Assembly (NCBI GenBank): GCA_030285985.1
Contig: CP127384.1
Span: 2,530,501 to 2,594,500, forward strand
Direction of reading: 5' to 3'
Length of the DNA: 64,000 bases
Source: Aquidulcibacter paucihalophilus
GTDB lineage: Bacteria > Pseudomonadota > Alphaproteobacteria > Caulobacterales > Caulobacteraceae
Under the pieces are notes generated by a model. That model was not told the origin of the DNA. It saw only the letters and a program-made list of their open reading frames with translations, and searched no databases. Shown piece after piece: positions 55,290 to 64,000 of this stretch. The translations under genes were made by a program, and so were the position numbers. How positions within the stretch are numbered: position 1 is the first letter of the stretch; every line of letters starts with the position of its first letter.

Positions 55290-56502
55290 GCGCCGCAGCC
55301 GCCGGGGCCACGGCCGCCGGGGCCGGTGCATTGGCCGGATGCGTCGCCTTCCACTCCATGCCCATGCGGATACGGTTCTCGACCGAGGGATGGTCGTAGA
55401 ACAGGATCTCCTCGATCGCCGACGGTGACGGGGCCCGATATTCCGCGGTCTTGATCAATGCCTTCGACAGCCCGTCCGGCTCATTGGCGTGGGTCAGGGA
55501 GAACTGGTCGGCGTCCTGCTCAATCACCCGGATCATGGTGTTGGTCACCGGCGTCAGCAGCAGGCCGATGACCGCCCCGATCGCCGCCAGCACAGGCAGG
55601 CCCGCGGGGTCCGAAATGTCGCCCACCCGGCCCGCACCCAGCAGCCGCTTCGCGACCGGGAACAGCCGGTCGATCAGCCAGAAGGCCAGCCCCGCCAGCA
55701 GGATCATGATCCCGGCCATCCACAGCGAGTGCATGTGGACATAGTGGCCCATCTCATGGCCCACGACCCCGCGCACCTCGGCCAGGTCGGCACCCTTGGC
55801 GAACATCACATCGCTCATCGCGACCCGCGCCGAGCCGAACAGGCCCGAGACATTGGCGGTGTAGCGGTCTGACTGTTTCGAGCCGTCATAGATGTAGATC
55901 TTGTCGTCCGGCGTGCCGGTCGCATGCGCCAGCTCGACCACGGCGTCGCGCATCGGCCCGTCCGGGGCCGGGGTGTAGTCGTTGAACAGGGGCTCGAACA
56001 GGATCGGCGAGACGATCATCATGAAGACCACGGCCACCGCCGTCAGCCCCGCGCCCCACGCCCACCACAGCCGCCGCGCATGCCGGATGATCGCGTAGAG
56101 ACCGACGATCAGCAGGCCGAGCAAGACGACCGTGATCGCGGTTTCCATCAACGCCTCGGTCAGCCAGCCCGCCAGCGGCTGCTCCGTCAGTCCGTACTGC
56201 GTCTCGCGCCACCAGGCCTGATAGATCGCCCAGGGCAGGGTCAGGACGAAATCCATCAGTATCCAGACCACCCCCACGACCAGCGAGACCAGCTTCGGCC
56301 GCTTGCGACGGCGCTCCATCCGGTCGCGGATGCCGCTGAGGACGCCCGTACGGATGATGATCCAGGCCACGACGATCGCGACGATCGCCCCCCATAACAG
56401 CAGCCAGTGGCCGCCGCGGGTGTAGGCCACGGCCCGCTCCAGGTCCTCCGGCGAAATGGTCGCCAGCCAGCGCGCGGTCTCGGCCGCGGGGTCGATGCTC
56501 AT
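55273..56502 (-). CDS. M48-family membrane metalloprotease (Ste24/HtpX-like)
   Basis: A 409-residue protein with about seven membrane helices (WLLLWGAIVAIVVAWIIIRT, VSLVVGVVWILMDFVLTL, TAITVVLLGLLIVGLYAII). The zinc site is VVGHEMGHYVHMHS (HExxH, about residue 250) plus Glu in VIEQDADQFSLTHAN (third ligand). DKIYIYDGSKQSDRYTANVSG before the HExxH is typical for the CAAX prenyl protease/Ste24 group. Membrane proteases of this type remove misfolded or lipidated proteins. The C-terminus is an Ala/Pro-rich tail. It converges on and overlaps the NTF2-like gene by 17 bases. Confidence 0.88.
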   Translation of the reverse strand: MSIDPAAETARWLATISPEDLERAVAYTRGGHWLLLWGAIVAIVVAWIIIRTGVLSGIRDRMERRRKRPKLVSLVVGVVWILMDFVLTLPWAIYQAWWRETQYGLTEQPLAGWLTEALMETAITVVLLGLLIVGLYAIIRHARRLWWAWGAGLTAVAVVFMMIVSPILFEPLFNDYTPAPDGPMRDAVVELAHATGTPDDKIYIYDGSKQSDRYTANVSGLFGSARVAMSDVMFAKGADLAEVRGVVGHEMGHYVHMHSLWMAGIMILLAGLAFWLIDRLFPVAKRLLGAGRVGDISDPAGLPVLAAIGAVIGLLLTPVTNTMIRVIEQDADQFSLTHANEPDGLSKALIKTAEYRAPSPSAIEEILFYDHPSVENRIRMGMEWKATHPANAPAPAAVAPAAAAPTPTP

Positions 56503-56586
56503 GACGGTGTCCTCCCTGACGTGCGGAGATGACGCCCGGACGGGTCAGCTGTCAGCTTAAATCGCGGTCATGTGGTCCCGACCGGG

Positions 56587-57015
56587 TCACCCCAGGAAGC
56601 GCGACCGGTCCTCCGGCGCAGGGATCATACAGGCGTCTGTTCGCCCGAAGAGGCGGTAGCGGTTGCGCGCGATGAGGTCATAGGCCGGGTCACGCACCAG
56701 CCTCGGCACGGCCTTCAGCCATCCCAGCGGCCGCGTCGCCCGCAACTGGCCAAGGACGGTCAGGGCGGCGTCCGACTTGAAGAAGATGCGCCCGCCCCGG
56801 ACCACGGCATTGGTCTGCGGTGACTCCGGATCGATGCCGAACCGCGCCGCCAGGGCCCGGCCCGGCTCCGACTGGATCGCCAGGAACCGGAATCTTCGCT
56901 CCGGATCGCGCTCGATCACGAACCGCACCCAGCGCGAGCAGAAGACGCACACCCCGTCGAACAGGATCAGGCCGTCAGGCTCATCGGGGGCGGGCTGCGG
57001 CGACCAGCGGGTCAT
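56587..57015 (-). CDS. DCC-family thiol-disulfide-like protein (DUF393)
   Basis: A 142-residue protein. The family-defining DxxCxxC is DGVCVFCSRWVRFVIERD (Cys23, Cys26), with FLAIQSEPGRALAARFGID and AVVRGGRIFFKSDAALTVLGQL following. The DCC domain is of unknown biochemical activity, although the CxxC resembles thiol redox centres. No signal peptide. It is 51 bases downstream of the RidA-like gene start region on the same strand as that gene, a loose cluster. Confidence 0.87.
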   Translation of the reverse strand: MTRWSPQPAPDEPDGLILFDGVCVFCSRWVRFVIERDPERRFRFLAIQSEPGRALAARFGIDPESPQTNAVVRGGRIFFKSDAALTVLGQLRATRPLGWLKAVPRLVRDPAYDLIARNRYRLFGRTDACMIPAPEDRSRFLG

Positions 57016-57066
57016 GGGCCGAGAGTGCGGCGGTTGATGCCGGCAGGCAACGCGGCATTCCGCGCC

Positions 57067-57456
57067 TCAGGCCGCCGCCACGGCCTCGATCTCGACCAGC
57101 CAGGCCTCGTCGAAGAGGCCGGTGATGATCACCGTCAGCGCCGGCTGACGCCCTGCGAGCCGACGGATACGAACCTCGCGGTTCTCCAGCGCATATGCCC
57201 GGTCCGACAGGAAGGTCGTGACCTTGACGAGGTTGTCCAGCGTCATGCCCGCCGCGGCCAGCTGGGTCTCGACATTGTCCCAGACCTGATCGCACTGGCC
57301 GGTGAAATCCGCCGCCAGCGCGCCGTCGGGCGCGACCGGAATCTGGCCCGACAGATACAGCCAGCGGGTTGGGCCCGTGACCTCGACGGCCTGCGGATAC
57401 GACCCCTCGACCGGCGGCGAGCCGTCGCCGGTCAGGGGGCGGATCGTCACGCTCAC
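57067..57456 (-). CDS. RidA-family (YjgF/YER057c/UK114) deaminase
   Basis: A 129-residue protein. I choose GTG 57456 (VSVTIRPLTGDG) because it overlaps the M28 stop as GTGA (57453-57456) and gives the usual RidA length. Family motifs: YPQAVEVTGPTRWLYLSGQIP, FTGQCDQVWDNVETQLAAAGMTLDNLVKVTTFL, and PALTVIITGLFDEAWLVEIEAVAA; the conserved catalytic Arg near position 105 is seen as VRIRRLAGRQPALT. RidA-type proteins hydrolyse reactive enamine/imine intermediates; this one may have a different substrate. Translation is probably coupled to the peptidase upstream. Confidence 0.86.
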   Translation of the reverse strand: MSVTIRPLTGDGSPPVEGSYPQAVEVTGPTRWLYLSGQIPVAPDGALAADFTGQCDQVWDNVETQLAAAGMTLDNLVKVTTFLSDRAYALENREVRIRRLAGRQPALTVIITGLFDEAWLVEIEAVAAA

Positions 57457-59075
57457 TGGCGAGCGGCGTCCGAGCGGGCGCGGACCACGGCGAACTCCGA
57501 GGTCGGCTTCCAGCCGGGCCAGTCGCTGCTGTTCGCGAGGTCCAGACCCAGGTGATACAGCAGGGTCAGGTTCTCGACCGCCGAGGTGAAGTCGAGATCG
57601 GCCGACCATTCGTCGCTGGACTTGTGATAGTCGGCCGCGAATTTGGCGCGCCAGGCGGCCTCGCCGGCTTCACGCCCGCCCTCGACCCAGTCCCAGCCGT
57701 GCCATGGCATGATCGCCGGCACGCCCATGCGGGCGAAGGGGAAGTGGTCGGACCGATAGTAGAAGCCCTGCTCCGGCATGCCGTCGTCCGAAACGTAGCG
57801 GCCCAGCGGCTCGGCCAGCGCCTGGAGCCGGTCCTCGAGATCGTTCTGGCCCTTGCCGAAGATTGGAATGTCGCGGGTCGAGCCCGACAGGGGCAGCATG
57901 TCGATATTGATGTCGGCCACCGTCGTCTCGAGCGGCCAGACCGGATTGGCGGCATAGCCATAGGCGCCCAGCAGCCCCATCTCCTCGGCCGCCATATGGG
58001 CGAAGACGAAGGAGCGTTTCGGCCGCGGCGCGGCGCTCAGCTGACGGGCCATCTCGACCACGCCGATGGTGCCCGAGGCATTGTCCCAGGCGCCGTTCCA
58101 GATCTGGTCGCCGGTCACCGTCGGATGCTGCTCGACGCCACCGACGTGATCCCAGTGGGCCGAATAGATGATGGTCTCGTCCGGATGCTCGGTCCCCGGG
58201 ATGCGGGCCAGCAGGTTGTGGGTGACCAGGGTCTCGATGGTCTCGGACGCCTCGACCGACAGGGTGACGCCGTCCAGCGCCACGGCCTTGAAGGTGCCGT
58301 CGGCGATGTTGGGCAGGCGGGCGATGTCGAGGCCCGCCGCCGCCGCCCAGAGACCCGCCACGTCGTGATTGATGGCACCCGAGAACTCCAGGTTGGCCGC
58401 GCCGGGCGTCAGGGTCCGGGTCCGGCCGTTGCCGCGCAGCGCGCCCTGCCACATGGGCGAGGCGGCGTCGCCCATGACCAGGGTGATGACGCCCACGGCA
58501 CCGCGGCGGAAGGCCTCGTCCGCCTTGTAGGCGCCGGACTGGTAGTTGGTGGCGTACTGGCCGTTGAACAGTTCGCCCTCCGGCTCGCCGCCGACCAGGA
58601 TGACGACCTTGCCGCGCACATCGAGGTCGCCGTAGTCGTTCCAGTTCCGCTCGGGGGCGTAGATCCCGTGGCCCGCGAAGACCAGGGGGGCGTTCTGGAT
58701 GGCGGCGCGGCCGTCGTTGGTGACCGCGCGCACGGTGATGTCGGTGCCGACGGTCAGGGTATGGCTCGTCCCGTCCGGGCCGGTCCAGGCGGCGGTGGCA
58801 CCCGCGACCGGCGAATAGCGTTTGAGCGAGACGGGCTGCAGCCACTGGCCGTTCGGCCCGCCGGGCTCCAGCCCCATGGCCTCGTACTGGGCCTGCAGCC
58901 AGGCCAGCACCATCCGCTCGCCCTCGGTGCCGGGATAGCGGCCCTGGTACTCATCGGCGCTGATGGTGCGGATGTTGTCGCTGATCCGCGCGGCGGAGAA
59001 GTCCTGCGCCGAAGCCATGCCGGCAGACAGCAGCACGGCGGCGACGGCGACGCCGCCCATCATCTTGCGAAACAT
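57453..59075 (-). CDS. M28 family metallopeptidase with PA domain, secreted
   Basis: A 540-residue protein with a signal peptide (residues 1-23, MFRKMMGGVAVAAVLLSAGMASA). The N-terminal part DFSAARISDNIRTISADEYQGRYPGTEGERMVLAWLQAQYEAMGLEPG is the M28 lead, a PA domain (VFAGHGIYAPERNWNDYGDLDVRGKVVILVGGEP) is inserted, and the metal site is IYSAHWDHVG, with the conserved Asp in NGAWDNASGTIGVVEMAR and Glu in FAHMAAEEMGLLGAYGYA. A C-terminal His (RSDHFPFARMGVPAIM) is also present. It trims peptides or amino-terminal residues in the periplasm. Its paralogue lies 84 bases upstream, transcribed in the same direction. Confidence 0.92.
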   Translation of the reverse strand: MFRKMMGGVAVAAVLLSAGMASAQDFSAARISDNIRTISADEYQGRYPGTEGERMVLAWLQAQYEAMGLEPGGPNGQWLQPVSLKRYSPVAGATAAWTGPDGTSHTLTVGTDITVRAVTNDGRAAIQNAPLVFAGHGIYAPERNWNDYGDLDVRGKVVILVGGEPEGELFNGQYATNYQSGAYKADEAFRRGAVGVITLVMGDAASPMWQGALRGNGRTRTLTPGAANLEFSGAINHDVAGLWAAAAGLDIARLPNIADGTFKAVALDGVTLSVEASETIETLVTHNLLARIPGTEHPDETIIYSAHWDHVGGVEQHPTVTGDQIWNGAWDNASGTIGVVEMARQLSAAPRPKRSFVFAHMAAEEMGLLGAYGYAANPVWPLETTVADINIDMLPLSGSTRDIPIFGKGQNDLEDRLQALAEPLGRYVSDDGMPEQGFYYRSDHFPFARMGVPAIMPWHGWDWVEGGREAGEAAWRAKFAADYHKSSDEWSADLDFTSAVENLTLLYHLGLDLANSSDWPGWKPTSEFAVVRARSDAARQ

Positions 59076-59159
59076 ACGGAAGGCTCCATCCCCGGATTGA
59101 TGGCGCGCACTCTAGGGCGGCCCCGCAGGACCGCCCATTAAGTTTTGGTCATGTGGACC

Positions 59160-60836
59160 CTACCGCCGCTGGCTCGCGCTCGGCGCGCGCGCCGGGCCGA
59201 ACTCCGAGCCCGGCATCCATTCCGGCCAGTCGCGGCTGTTGGCGAGGTCGCGGCCGATGTTGAAGATCAGCTGCAGGTCCTCGACCTGGCCGCTCAGGTC
59301 CCACGACGGCGACCATTCATCGTCGGCCTGGTGATAGCGGCGCGAGCCGTATTCTGAACGGGCGGCATCGCGCGCGGCGATCGGCTCGTCCCGGAAGGCT
59401 CCGCCGCCGTCGACATAGGCCATGGGCACGCCGCGCTTGGCGAGCGGGAAATGGTCCGAGCGGAAATAGCTGCCCGAGGCCGGATTGCCGTCGGGCTTGG
59501 CGGTCCGGCCCTGCGCCGTCGCCTCGGCGGTGACGCGGGCGTCGAGGTCCGACTGGCCCGAGCCAATGATGTCGACGTCGGCGACGCGGCCATAGACGTT
59601 CATGGCGTCGATGTTGAAGCCCGCGACCGTCGTGGCCAGCGGATAGACCGGATTGGCGGCGTAGAATTCCGAGCCCAACAGGCCGCTCTCCTCCGCCGTG
59701 AAGCTGATCATGACGATCGACCGCTCGGGACGCGGGCCCGCGCCCCAGACCCGGGCCAGTTCCAGCAGGCCGGCGGTGCCTGTGGCGTTGTCGACCGCGC
59801 CGTTGAAGATGGCGTCGCCATTGGCGTCAGGCTCGCCGACGCCAATGTGATCCCAATGGCCGGTGTAGAGGATGGTCTCGTCCGGATGGGTCGAACCCGG
59901 CAGGCGGGCGATGACATTGTGGGTGACGACGCGGCTGGTGGCGACGTCGAACATGCCGCTGAACGTCACGCCGGTCAGGGCCACCGGGCGGAAGTCGCGG
60001 CTGCGCGCGGCGACCTTCAGGGCCTCGAAATCCAGGCCAGAACGGCGGAACAGGTCGACCGCGACATCGCGCTGCAACCAGGCCTCCATACCAACCCGCT
60101 CGGCGGCGGCGTTGGCGCGGACGATGTCGAACTGCGGAGCCGACCAGCTGTTCTGGACCGTGGCCCAGCCGTAGGAGGCCGGAGCCGTCTCGTGGACGAT
60201 GATCACGCCGGCCGCGCCCTGGCGGGCTGCCTCCTCGTATTTGTAGGTCCAGCGGCCGTAATAGGTCATGGCCCGACCGTTGAAGGTGTTCAGCGCCGGC
60301 TCCTCGAAGTCGGCGTCATTGACCAGCACGACGATGACCTTGCCGCGGACGTCGACGTCCTTGAAGTCGTCCCAGTTCCGCTCGGGCGCCTTGATACCGT
60401 AGCCGACGAAGACCAGCGGCGCGTCCGTCAGCATGACGTGGTCGCCCGGCAGGCGGGTCGAGATGGTGATCTGCTGGCCCTGGGTCAGCGGGATGGCCTC
60501 GCCGCCGACGTTCAGGCGAACGCCCCGGAAATTGGAGGCGGTGAAGCGGTTCAGCGCCACGTCCTGGGTCCAGGAGCCGTTCACGCCGCCCGGCTGGAAG
60601 CCCGCTGCGGCGTACTGTTCGCTGAGGTAGCGGATGGTCATGTCCTCGGCCGGGGTGGCGATACCCCGACCCTGGAAGCTGTCATCGGCTAGCACCCGCA
60701 CATGCTCGGACAGGCGGGCGGCTTCAAACGTCGCGGCCGGGGCGATCGGAGCGGCGTCGCCCCCCATGCCCATGGCGCCGCAGCCGGAAATCAGGGTGCC
60801 GGCGGCAAGCACGGCGGCGGTCGAAAACAGACGCAT
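59160..60836 (-). CDS. M28 family metallopeptidase with PA domain, lipoprotein (paralogue)
   Basis: A 558-residue protein from ATG 60836 (MRLFSTAAVLAAGTLISGC), whose lipobox ISGC makes it a lipoprotein, unlike its neighbour. It shares the fold and motifs with the gene at 57453: FEAARLSEHVRVLADDSFQGRG, FVGYGIKAPERNWDDFKDVDVRGKVIVVLVNDA, LYTGHWDHIGVG, NGAVDNATGTAGLLELAR, FTAEESGLLGSEFYAANPVYPL, and RSDHFPLAKRGVPMAYV. The two are ancient tandem duplicates, distinguished by sorting signal. Exported aminopeptidase activity is the family norm; the specificity is unknown. Confidence 0.92.
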   Translation of the reverse strand: MRLFSTAAVLAAGTLISGCGAMGMGGDAAPIAPAATFEAARLSEHVRVLADDSFQGRGIATPAEDMTIRYLSEQYAAAGFQPGGVNGSWTQDVALNRFTASNFRGVRLNVGGEAIPLTQGQQITISTRLPGDHVMLTDAPLVFVGYGIKAPERNWDDFKDVDVRGKVIVVLVNDADFEEPALNTFNGRAMTYYGRWTYKYEEAARQGAAGVIIVHETAPASYGWATVQNSWSAPQFDIVRANAAAERVGMEAWLQRDVAVDLFRRSGLDFEALKVAARSRDFRPVALTGVTFSGMFDVATSRVVTHNVIARLPGSTHPDETILYTGHWDHIGVGEPDANGDAIFNGAVDNATGTAGLLELARVWGAGPRPERSIVMISFTAEESGLLGSEFYAANPVYPLATTVAGFNIDAMNVYGRVADVDIIGSGQSDLDARVTAEATAQGRTAKPDGNPASGSYFRSDHFPLAKRGVPMAYVDGGGAFRDEPIAARDAARSEYGSRRYHQADDEWSPSWDLSGQVEDLQLIFNIGRDLANSRDWPEWMPGSEFGPARAPSASQRR

Positions 60837-60922
60837 GAACGGAAACACCCTCAGCCGAAATCAGAGGCCCGGACGTTAGGGCGCCGTCCGCCGGGTGTCG
60901 ATGCGGCGGGCGCAGACGAAAA

Positions 60923-60950
60923 ACCCGCCGGCGCTGGTGCGCCGGCGGGT
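60923..60950 (-). terminator. Intrinsic terminator of the petABC operon
   Basis: ACCCGCCGGCG (60923-60933) pairs perfectly with CGCCGGCGGGT (60940-60950), an 11-bp stem with the 6-base loop CTGGTG. On the minus strand it is followed by UUUUUCGUC. It ends transcription from petC (stop at 60979). Confidence 0.88.
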
Positions 60951-60978
60951 CATCCATTCAGGTTCGGAGCGGCAGGCC

Positions 60979-61851
60979 CTAGTGGGCGACGCCCTTCCAG
61001 ATCCGGCGGTAGCTCAGATAGGTGATCCCCGCGAAGATGAAGAGGAAGATCAGCACACCCAGACCGCTCTGCTTGCGCTGGACCTGACGCGGGTCAGAGG
61101 CCCAGGCGATATAGGCGGCCACGTCCTTGGCCATCTGGTCGACCGAGGCGACGGTTTCGTCGTCATAGGTCACCTGACCGGCGGTCAGCGGGTTCGGCAT
61201 GGCGATGAAGCCACCCGGCGGCACATGGGAACCCTCGGGCATGAACGGCGTCAGGTCGCCGGCCATATAGACGTTGTAGTACTGGCCCGGACGGATCTGC
61301 AGGCCCTGCGGCACGGCGGCGTAGCCGGTCAGCAGCGAGTAGATGTAGTTGGCGCCGCCGTGGCGGGCCTTGGCCATGACCGACAGATCGGGCGGAGCCG
61401 CCCCGCCGTTCGCAGCCGCCGCGGCGGTGGCGTTCGGATAGGGGTTGGGGAAGCGGTCGGCGGCGGTGCCGTCGCGCATCACCGGCTCACCGGTCTCGGT
61501 GTCGATGTCCGCGATCTGGGCCTCTTTGGCGATGGCCTTGACCCAACGGTTCTCGGCCGGGCTGGCCTGATGCGCGTCGAAGAACGGACCGCCCGGCTCG
61601 GCCAGGGTGCGGAAATGCATCAGGTCCATGCTGTGGCACGAGGCGCAGACCTCGCGATACACCTTGTAGCCCCGCTGCAGCTGGCCCTGGTTGAAGCTGC
61701 CGAACGGCCCTTCGAAGCTGAAGCCGCCGTTGCGCAGGGCGTGGCCCTCGCCGGCCGCCAGCGCGGGCTGGGCCGCGAAGGTGAGGCCGGCGGTAGCGGC
61801 GATCAGGACCAGGGTCTTCTTCATGGCGCGGATATTCGTCTTGAGGGTCAT
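60979..61851 (-). CDS. petC: Cytochrome c1 (PetC)
   Basis: A 290-residue c-type cytochrome. I choose ATG 61851 (MTLKTNIRAMKKTLVLIAAT), 8 bases after the petB stop; ATG 61824 (MKKTLVLIA) is an alternative that leaves a shorter signal. The signal cleaves near LAA. Haem attachment is CASCHSMD (Cys69, Cys72, His73). FFDAHQASPAENRWVKAIAKEAQIADIDTETG and ANGGAAPPDLSVMAKARHGG are c1-specific, and the Met ligand lies further on in FIAMPNPL. A C-terminal membrane anchor LGVLIFLFIFAGITYLSYRRIW is present. It transfers electrons from the Rieske protein to cytochrome c. Terminator at 60923-60950. Confidence 0.96.
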   Translation of the reverse strand: MTLKTNIRAMKKTLVLIAATAGLTFAAQPALAAGEGHALRNGGFSFEGPFGSFNQGQLQRGYKVYREVCASCHSMDLMHFRTLAEPGGPFFDAHQASPAENRWVKAIAKEAQIADIDTETGEPVMRDGTAADRFPNPYPNATAAAAANGGAAPPDLSVMAKARHGGANYIYSLLTGYAAVPQGLQIRPGQYYNVYMAGDLTPFMPEGSHVPPGGFIAMPNPLTAGQVTYDDETVASVDQMAKDVAAYIAWASDPRQVQRKQSGLGVLIFLFIFAGITYLSYRRIWKGVAH

Positions 61852-61859
61852 GGTCCCGC

Positions 61860-63158
61860 TCAGCCCTTCGTCTCTTCGGTGCCCGACAGGACCGGCTCCG
61901 AGATCGTCGCCGGGATCGTTTGCGGCGTCTCGCGCAGGCCCACCAGGGGCATGATGATGAGGAAGAAGGCGAAATAGTAGGCCGTCGCGAACCGGGTCAG
62001 CCACAGATAGCTGTTCAGGTCCCCGTCGATCAGGATGAAGGTCTTGAAGTCGCCGATCACCGGCGCGTCGGGCAGTTGGGCACCGCACCAGCCGAGGATC
62101 AGACCCACGATCACGAACAGGATGAAGAAGGTCCGCATCGTCGGGCGGTAGCGCATCGAGCGCACCTTGGACGTATCCAGCCAGGGCAGGACGAACAGCA
62201 CGCCGATGGCGCCGAACATCGCCATCACGCCGCCGAACTTGTCCGGGATGGCGCGAAGGATCGCGTAGAACGGCAGCATGTACCACTCGGGCACGATGTG
62301 CGCCGGCGTGACCAGCGGATTGGCCGGGATGTAGTTGTCGGCGTGACCCAGGGCGTTCGGCATGAAGAAGACGAACACGGCGAACAGGATCAGGAACAGG
62401 ATGATCGCGAAGCCGTCCTTGACCGTATAGTACGGGTGGAACGGCACCGTGTCCTTGGCCTGACGGTCCTTCGGGATCAGGATCCCGACCGGATTGTTCT
62501 GGCCCGCCGTGTGCAGGGCCCACAGGTGCAACACCACGCAGCCGGCGATAACGAACGGCAGCAGATAGTGAAGCGAGAAGAAGCGGTTCAGGGTGGCGTT
62601 GTCGATCGCCGGACCGCCGCGCAGCCAGATCAGGATCGGCTCGCCGACGACCGGGATGGCCCCGATCAGATTGGTGATCACCTCTGCGCCCCAGTAGGAC
62701 ATCTGGCCCCAGGGCAGGACGTAGCCGAGGAAGGCGGTGGCGATCATCAGGAAGAAGATCAGGCAGCCGACGATCCAGATCATCTCGCGCGGCGCCTTGT
62801 AGGAGCCGTAGTAGAGGCCGCGCAGCATGTGCAGATAGACCGCGATGAAGAACATCGAGGCGCCGTTGGCGTGGGTGTAGCGGATCAGGTCGCCGCCGTT
62901 GACGTCGCGCATGATCCGCTCGACCGAGGCGAAGGCCATTTCCGTGTTGGGCACATAGTGCATGGCCAGGATGACGCCGGTGGCGATCTGGATCACCAGG
63001 CAGAGGGCCAGGATGGCACCGAAGGTGTACCAGTAGTTCAGATTCCGGGGCGTCGGCAGCGCCAGATAGTCAGCGCCGAAGCGGACGATCGGCAGACGGG
63101 TGTCGAGCCATTTCTCGATGCCGGTCTTCGGGACGTAGGTGGATTCGTGGTCGCTCAT
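61860..63158 (-). CDS. petB: Cytochrome b of the bc1 complex (PetB)
   Basis: A 432-residue integral membrane protein with eight spans. Haem ligands are in the second and fourth helices ([43 protein letters not shown]). [27 protein letters not shown] and [10 protein letters not shown] lie in the first half, and [15 protein letters not shown] has the conserved PEWY ubiquinol-site motif. Single polypeptide b, not split into b6 and subunit IV, and somewhat long at its C-terminus. Second gene of petABC, 11 bases after petA. Confidence 0.97.
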   Translation of the reverse strand: MSDHESTYVPKTGIEKWLDTRLPIVRFGADYLALPTPRNLNYWYTFGAILALCLVIQIATGVILAMHYVPNTEMAFASVERIMRDVNGGDLIRYTHANGASMFFIAVYLHMLRGLYYGSYKAPREMIWIVGCLIFFLMIATAFLGYVLPWGQMSYWGAEVITNLIGAIPVVGEPILIWLRGGPAIDNATLNRFFSLHYLLPFVIAGCVVLHLWALHTAGQNNPVGILIPKDRQAKDTVPFHPYYTVKDGFAIILFLILFAVFVFFMPNALGHADNYIPANPLVTPAHIVPEWYMLPFYAILRAIPDKFGGVMAMFGAIGVLFVLPWLDTSKVRSMRYRPTMRTFFILFVIVGLILGWCGAQLPDAPVIGDFKTFILIDGDLNSYLWLTRFATAYYFAFFLIIMPLVGLRETPQTIPATISEPVLSGTEETKG

Positions 63159-63169
63159 CGGTCTCGCCC

Positions 63170-63712
63170 TCAGCCGATCTTGATGCGGGTGTCGGAGAGG
63201 TAGGCGTACTCCGGCACGACAAGGTTCTTGGGTGCCGGACCCTTACGGATGCGGCCCGAGGTGTCGTAGTGCGAGCCGTGGCAGGGGCAGAACCAGCCGC
63301 CGAAATCGCCCGAGCCGAAGGTCGGGATACAGCCGAGGTGGGTGCAGTTGCCCAGAACGACCAGATACTGCGAATGGCCGTCCTTGACGCGGTCGGCGTC
63401 GGCCTGGGGGTCCTTCAGCGCCGACAGCGGCGTCGAAGTGGCCTCCTGAAGCTCGCGCGGGGTGCGGTAGCGCACGAACACCGGCTTGCCCTGCCATTTG
63501 ATGACGATCTGCTGGCCTTCCTGGACCTTGGTCATGTCGAATTCGATCGACGCCAGCGCCAGCGTATCGGCGGCCGGGTTCATCGAATTGATCAAAGGCC
63601 AGGCCAGCATGGCCCCGGCGCCCACAGCCGCGGCACCGGCCGCGATATGGATGAAGTCCCGACGGGTGGCGTCGCCGCCTTCACCGTTCTCAGTCACGAC
63701 CGATTCGGCCAC
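63170..63712 (-). CDS. petA: Rieske iron-sulfur protein of the bc1 complex (PetA)
   Basis: A 180-residue protein. [26 protein letters not shown] is a twin-arginine-like membrane anchor, following a short N-terminus. The 2Fe-2S site is CTHLGC (Cys123, His125, Cys128) and CPCHGS (Cys142, Cys144, His145), with C128-C144 as the expected disulfide. [12 protein letters not shown] and [32 protein letters not shown] follow the standard fold. The complex oxidises ubiquinol and pumps protons in the cytoplasmic membrane. First gene of petABC; a 195-base divergent gap leads to trmL. Confidence 0.97.
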   Translation of the reverse strand: MAESVVTENGEGGDATRRDFIHIAAGAAAVGAGAMLAWPLINSMNPAADTLALASIEFDMTKVQEGQQIVIKWQGKPVFVRYRTPRELQEATSTPLSALKDPQADADRVKDGHSQYLVVLGNCTHLGCIPTFGSGDFGGWFCPCHGSHYDTSGRIRKGPAPKNLVVPEYAYLSDTRIKIG

Positions 63713-63907
63713 GTCTTACTCCTCGTACGCCGCAGCCCGGGACCGTGAGGGCCCGATCAATCGCGGCATGGATGCTTTAGCGCCTTCCCGTTGGTCTGAC
63801 CCGGCCCGGCGTTGCGGCTCATCGCCGCAAACAGTACCGCCCCTTTGAGAAACGGTCGCATTTCGAGCCGCGACAAGCCCCCGGGCCGCGCGTATGAGGG
63901 CCTTAGA

Positions 63908-64000
63908 ATGCGTCTCGCCCTTTTTCAACCGGCCATTCCCCAGAACGTCGGCGCCTGCATCCGATTGAGCGCCTGTTTCGGGATGGAATTGCACATCATC
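63908..64000 (+). CDS. trmL: tRNA (cytidine/uridine-34-2'-O)-methyltransferase TrmL, N-terminal part
   Basis: Open from ATG 63908 to the right edge, 31 residues. MRLALFQPAIPQNVGACIRL and the following SACFGMELHII match the start of the SPOUT methyltransferase TrmL (YibK), where the usual pattern is PxIPxNxGxxxRLxA. It methylates the wobble base of certain leucine tRNAs. The gene is truncated by the window. It is divergent from petA, an arrangement also found in other alphaproteobacteria. Confidence 0.8.
   Translation, partial: MRLALFQPAIPQNVGACIRLSACFGMELHII

Overview
The window is a GC-rich, densely packed piece of bacterial chromosome, almost certainly from an alphaproteobacterium of the order Caulobacterales, and Brevundimonas is my best guess. 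The grounds are a CcrM-type GANTC adenine methyltransferase (16136-17215) preceded by a CtrA-like box and a GATTC site, strong codon bias towards G/C at third positions, alphaproteobacterial-type petABC and mraZ/fts/mur clusters, and the linked order mutY, dciA-like gene, two dsbA-like genes, smc. I see no plasmid or prophage genes, no complete insertion sequence, no CRISPR array and no recognisable defence island. The window is mostly core genome.

Layout. 1-5000 (minus strand): the start of a ferredoxin-reductase-like membrane protein running off the left edge, a thioredoxin-fold lipoprotein, a methyltransferase, recN and bamD. 5200-11400 (plus): prs, an unknown lipoprotein, rplY, pth, a PCu(A)C copper chaperone, a secreted DJ-1/PfpI protein and ychF. 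11400-15770: small envelope genes, a winged-helix-like small protein, an outer-membrane beta-barrel and ppdK. 15770-20700: a long palindromic repeat, the ccrM promoter and gene, then a glycosyltransferase and a glycogen-debranching-type enzyme. 20697-29960: mutY, two regulator-like genes, the dciA/dsbA/dsbA/smc run, a WecG/TagA-type glycosyltransferase and a small secreted protein. 29958-41329 (minus): a tightly overlapping division and wall cluster reading mraZ, rsmH, ftsL, ftsI, murE, murF, mraY, murD, ftsW, murG. 41400-48174: a striking array of four TGGG repeats over the likely mraZ promoter, a 57-residue ORF, paired repeats, rnpB (RNase P RNA), a muramoyl-alanine amidase, sppA, panD, two SIMPL-domain genes and a tRNA with a CAT anticodon. 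48235-60836: a beta-helix protein with a Sel1-repeat partner, free-methionine sulfoxide reductase, a four-gene operon of lipid or CoA character, an M48 protease, a DCC-family protein, RidA and two tandem M28 peptidases. 60979-63712: petC, petB and petA (cytochrome bc1). 63908 onward: the start of trmL.

How the parts work together. The dominant themes are envelope growth (dcw cluster, amidase, BamD, SppA), chromosome maintenance (CcrM, SMC, RecN, MutY, a DciA-like helicase-loader homologue) and translation quality (Pth, L25, RNase P, YchF, TrmL). Notable non-coding structure includes the mraZ operator, the CtrA/GANTC site at ccrM, two long imperfect palindromes (one inside the dcw cluster between ftsW and murG), a three-copy short repeat, a Shine-Dalgarno-sequestering hairpin, and four convergent gene pairs whose stop codons share the tetramer CTAG.

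Limits. All assignments come from reading motifs, gene order and reading frames by eye, without any database search. Start codons that I moved or that remain in doubt are flagged in the entries. No single region convinced me that it is a wholly undescribed system. The best leads are regulatory elements and small uncharacterised genes.
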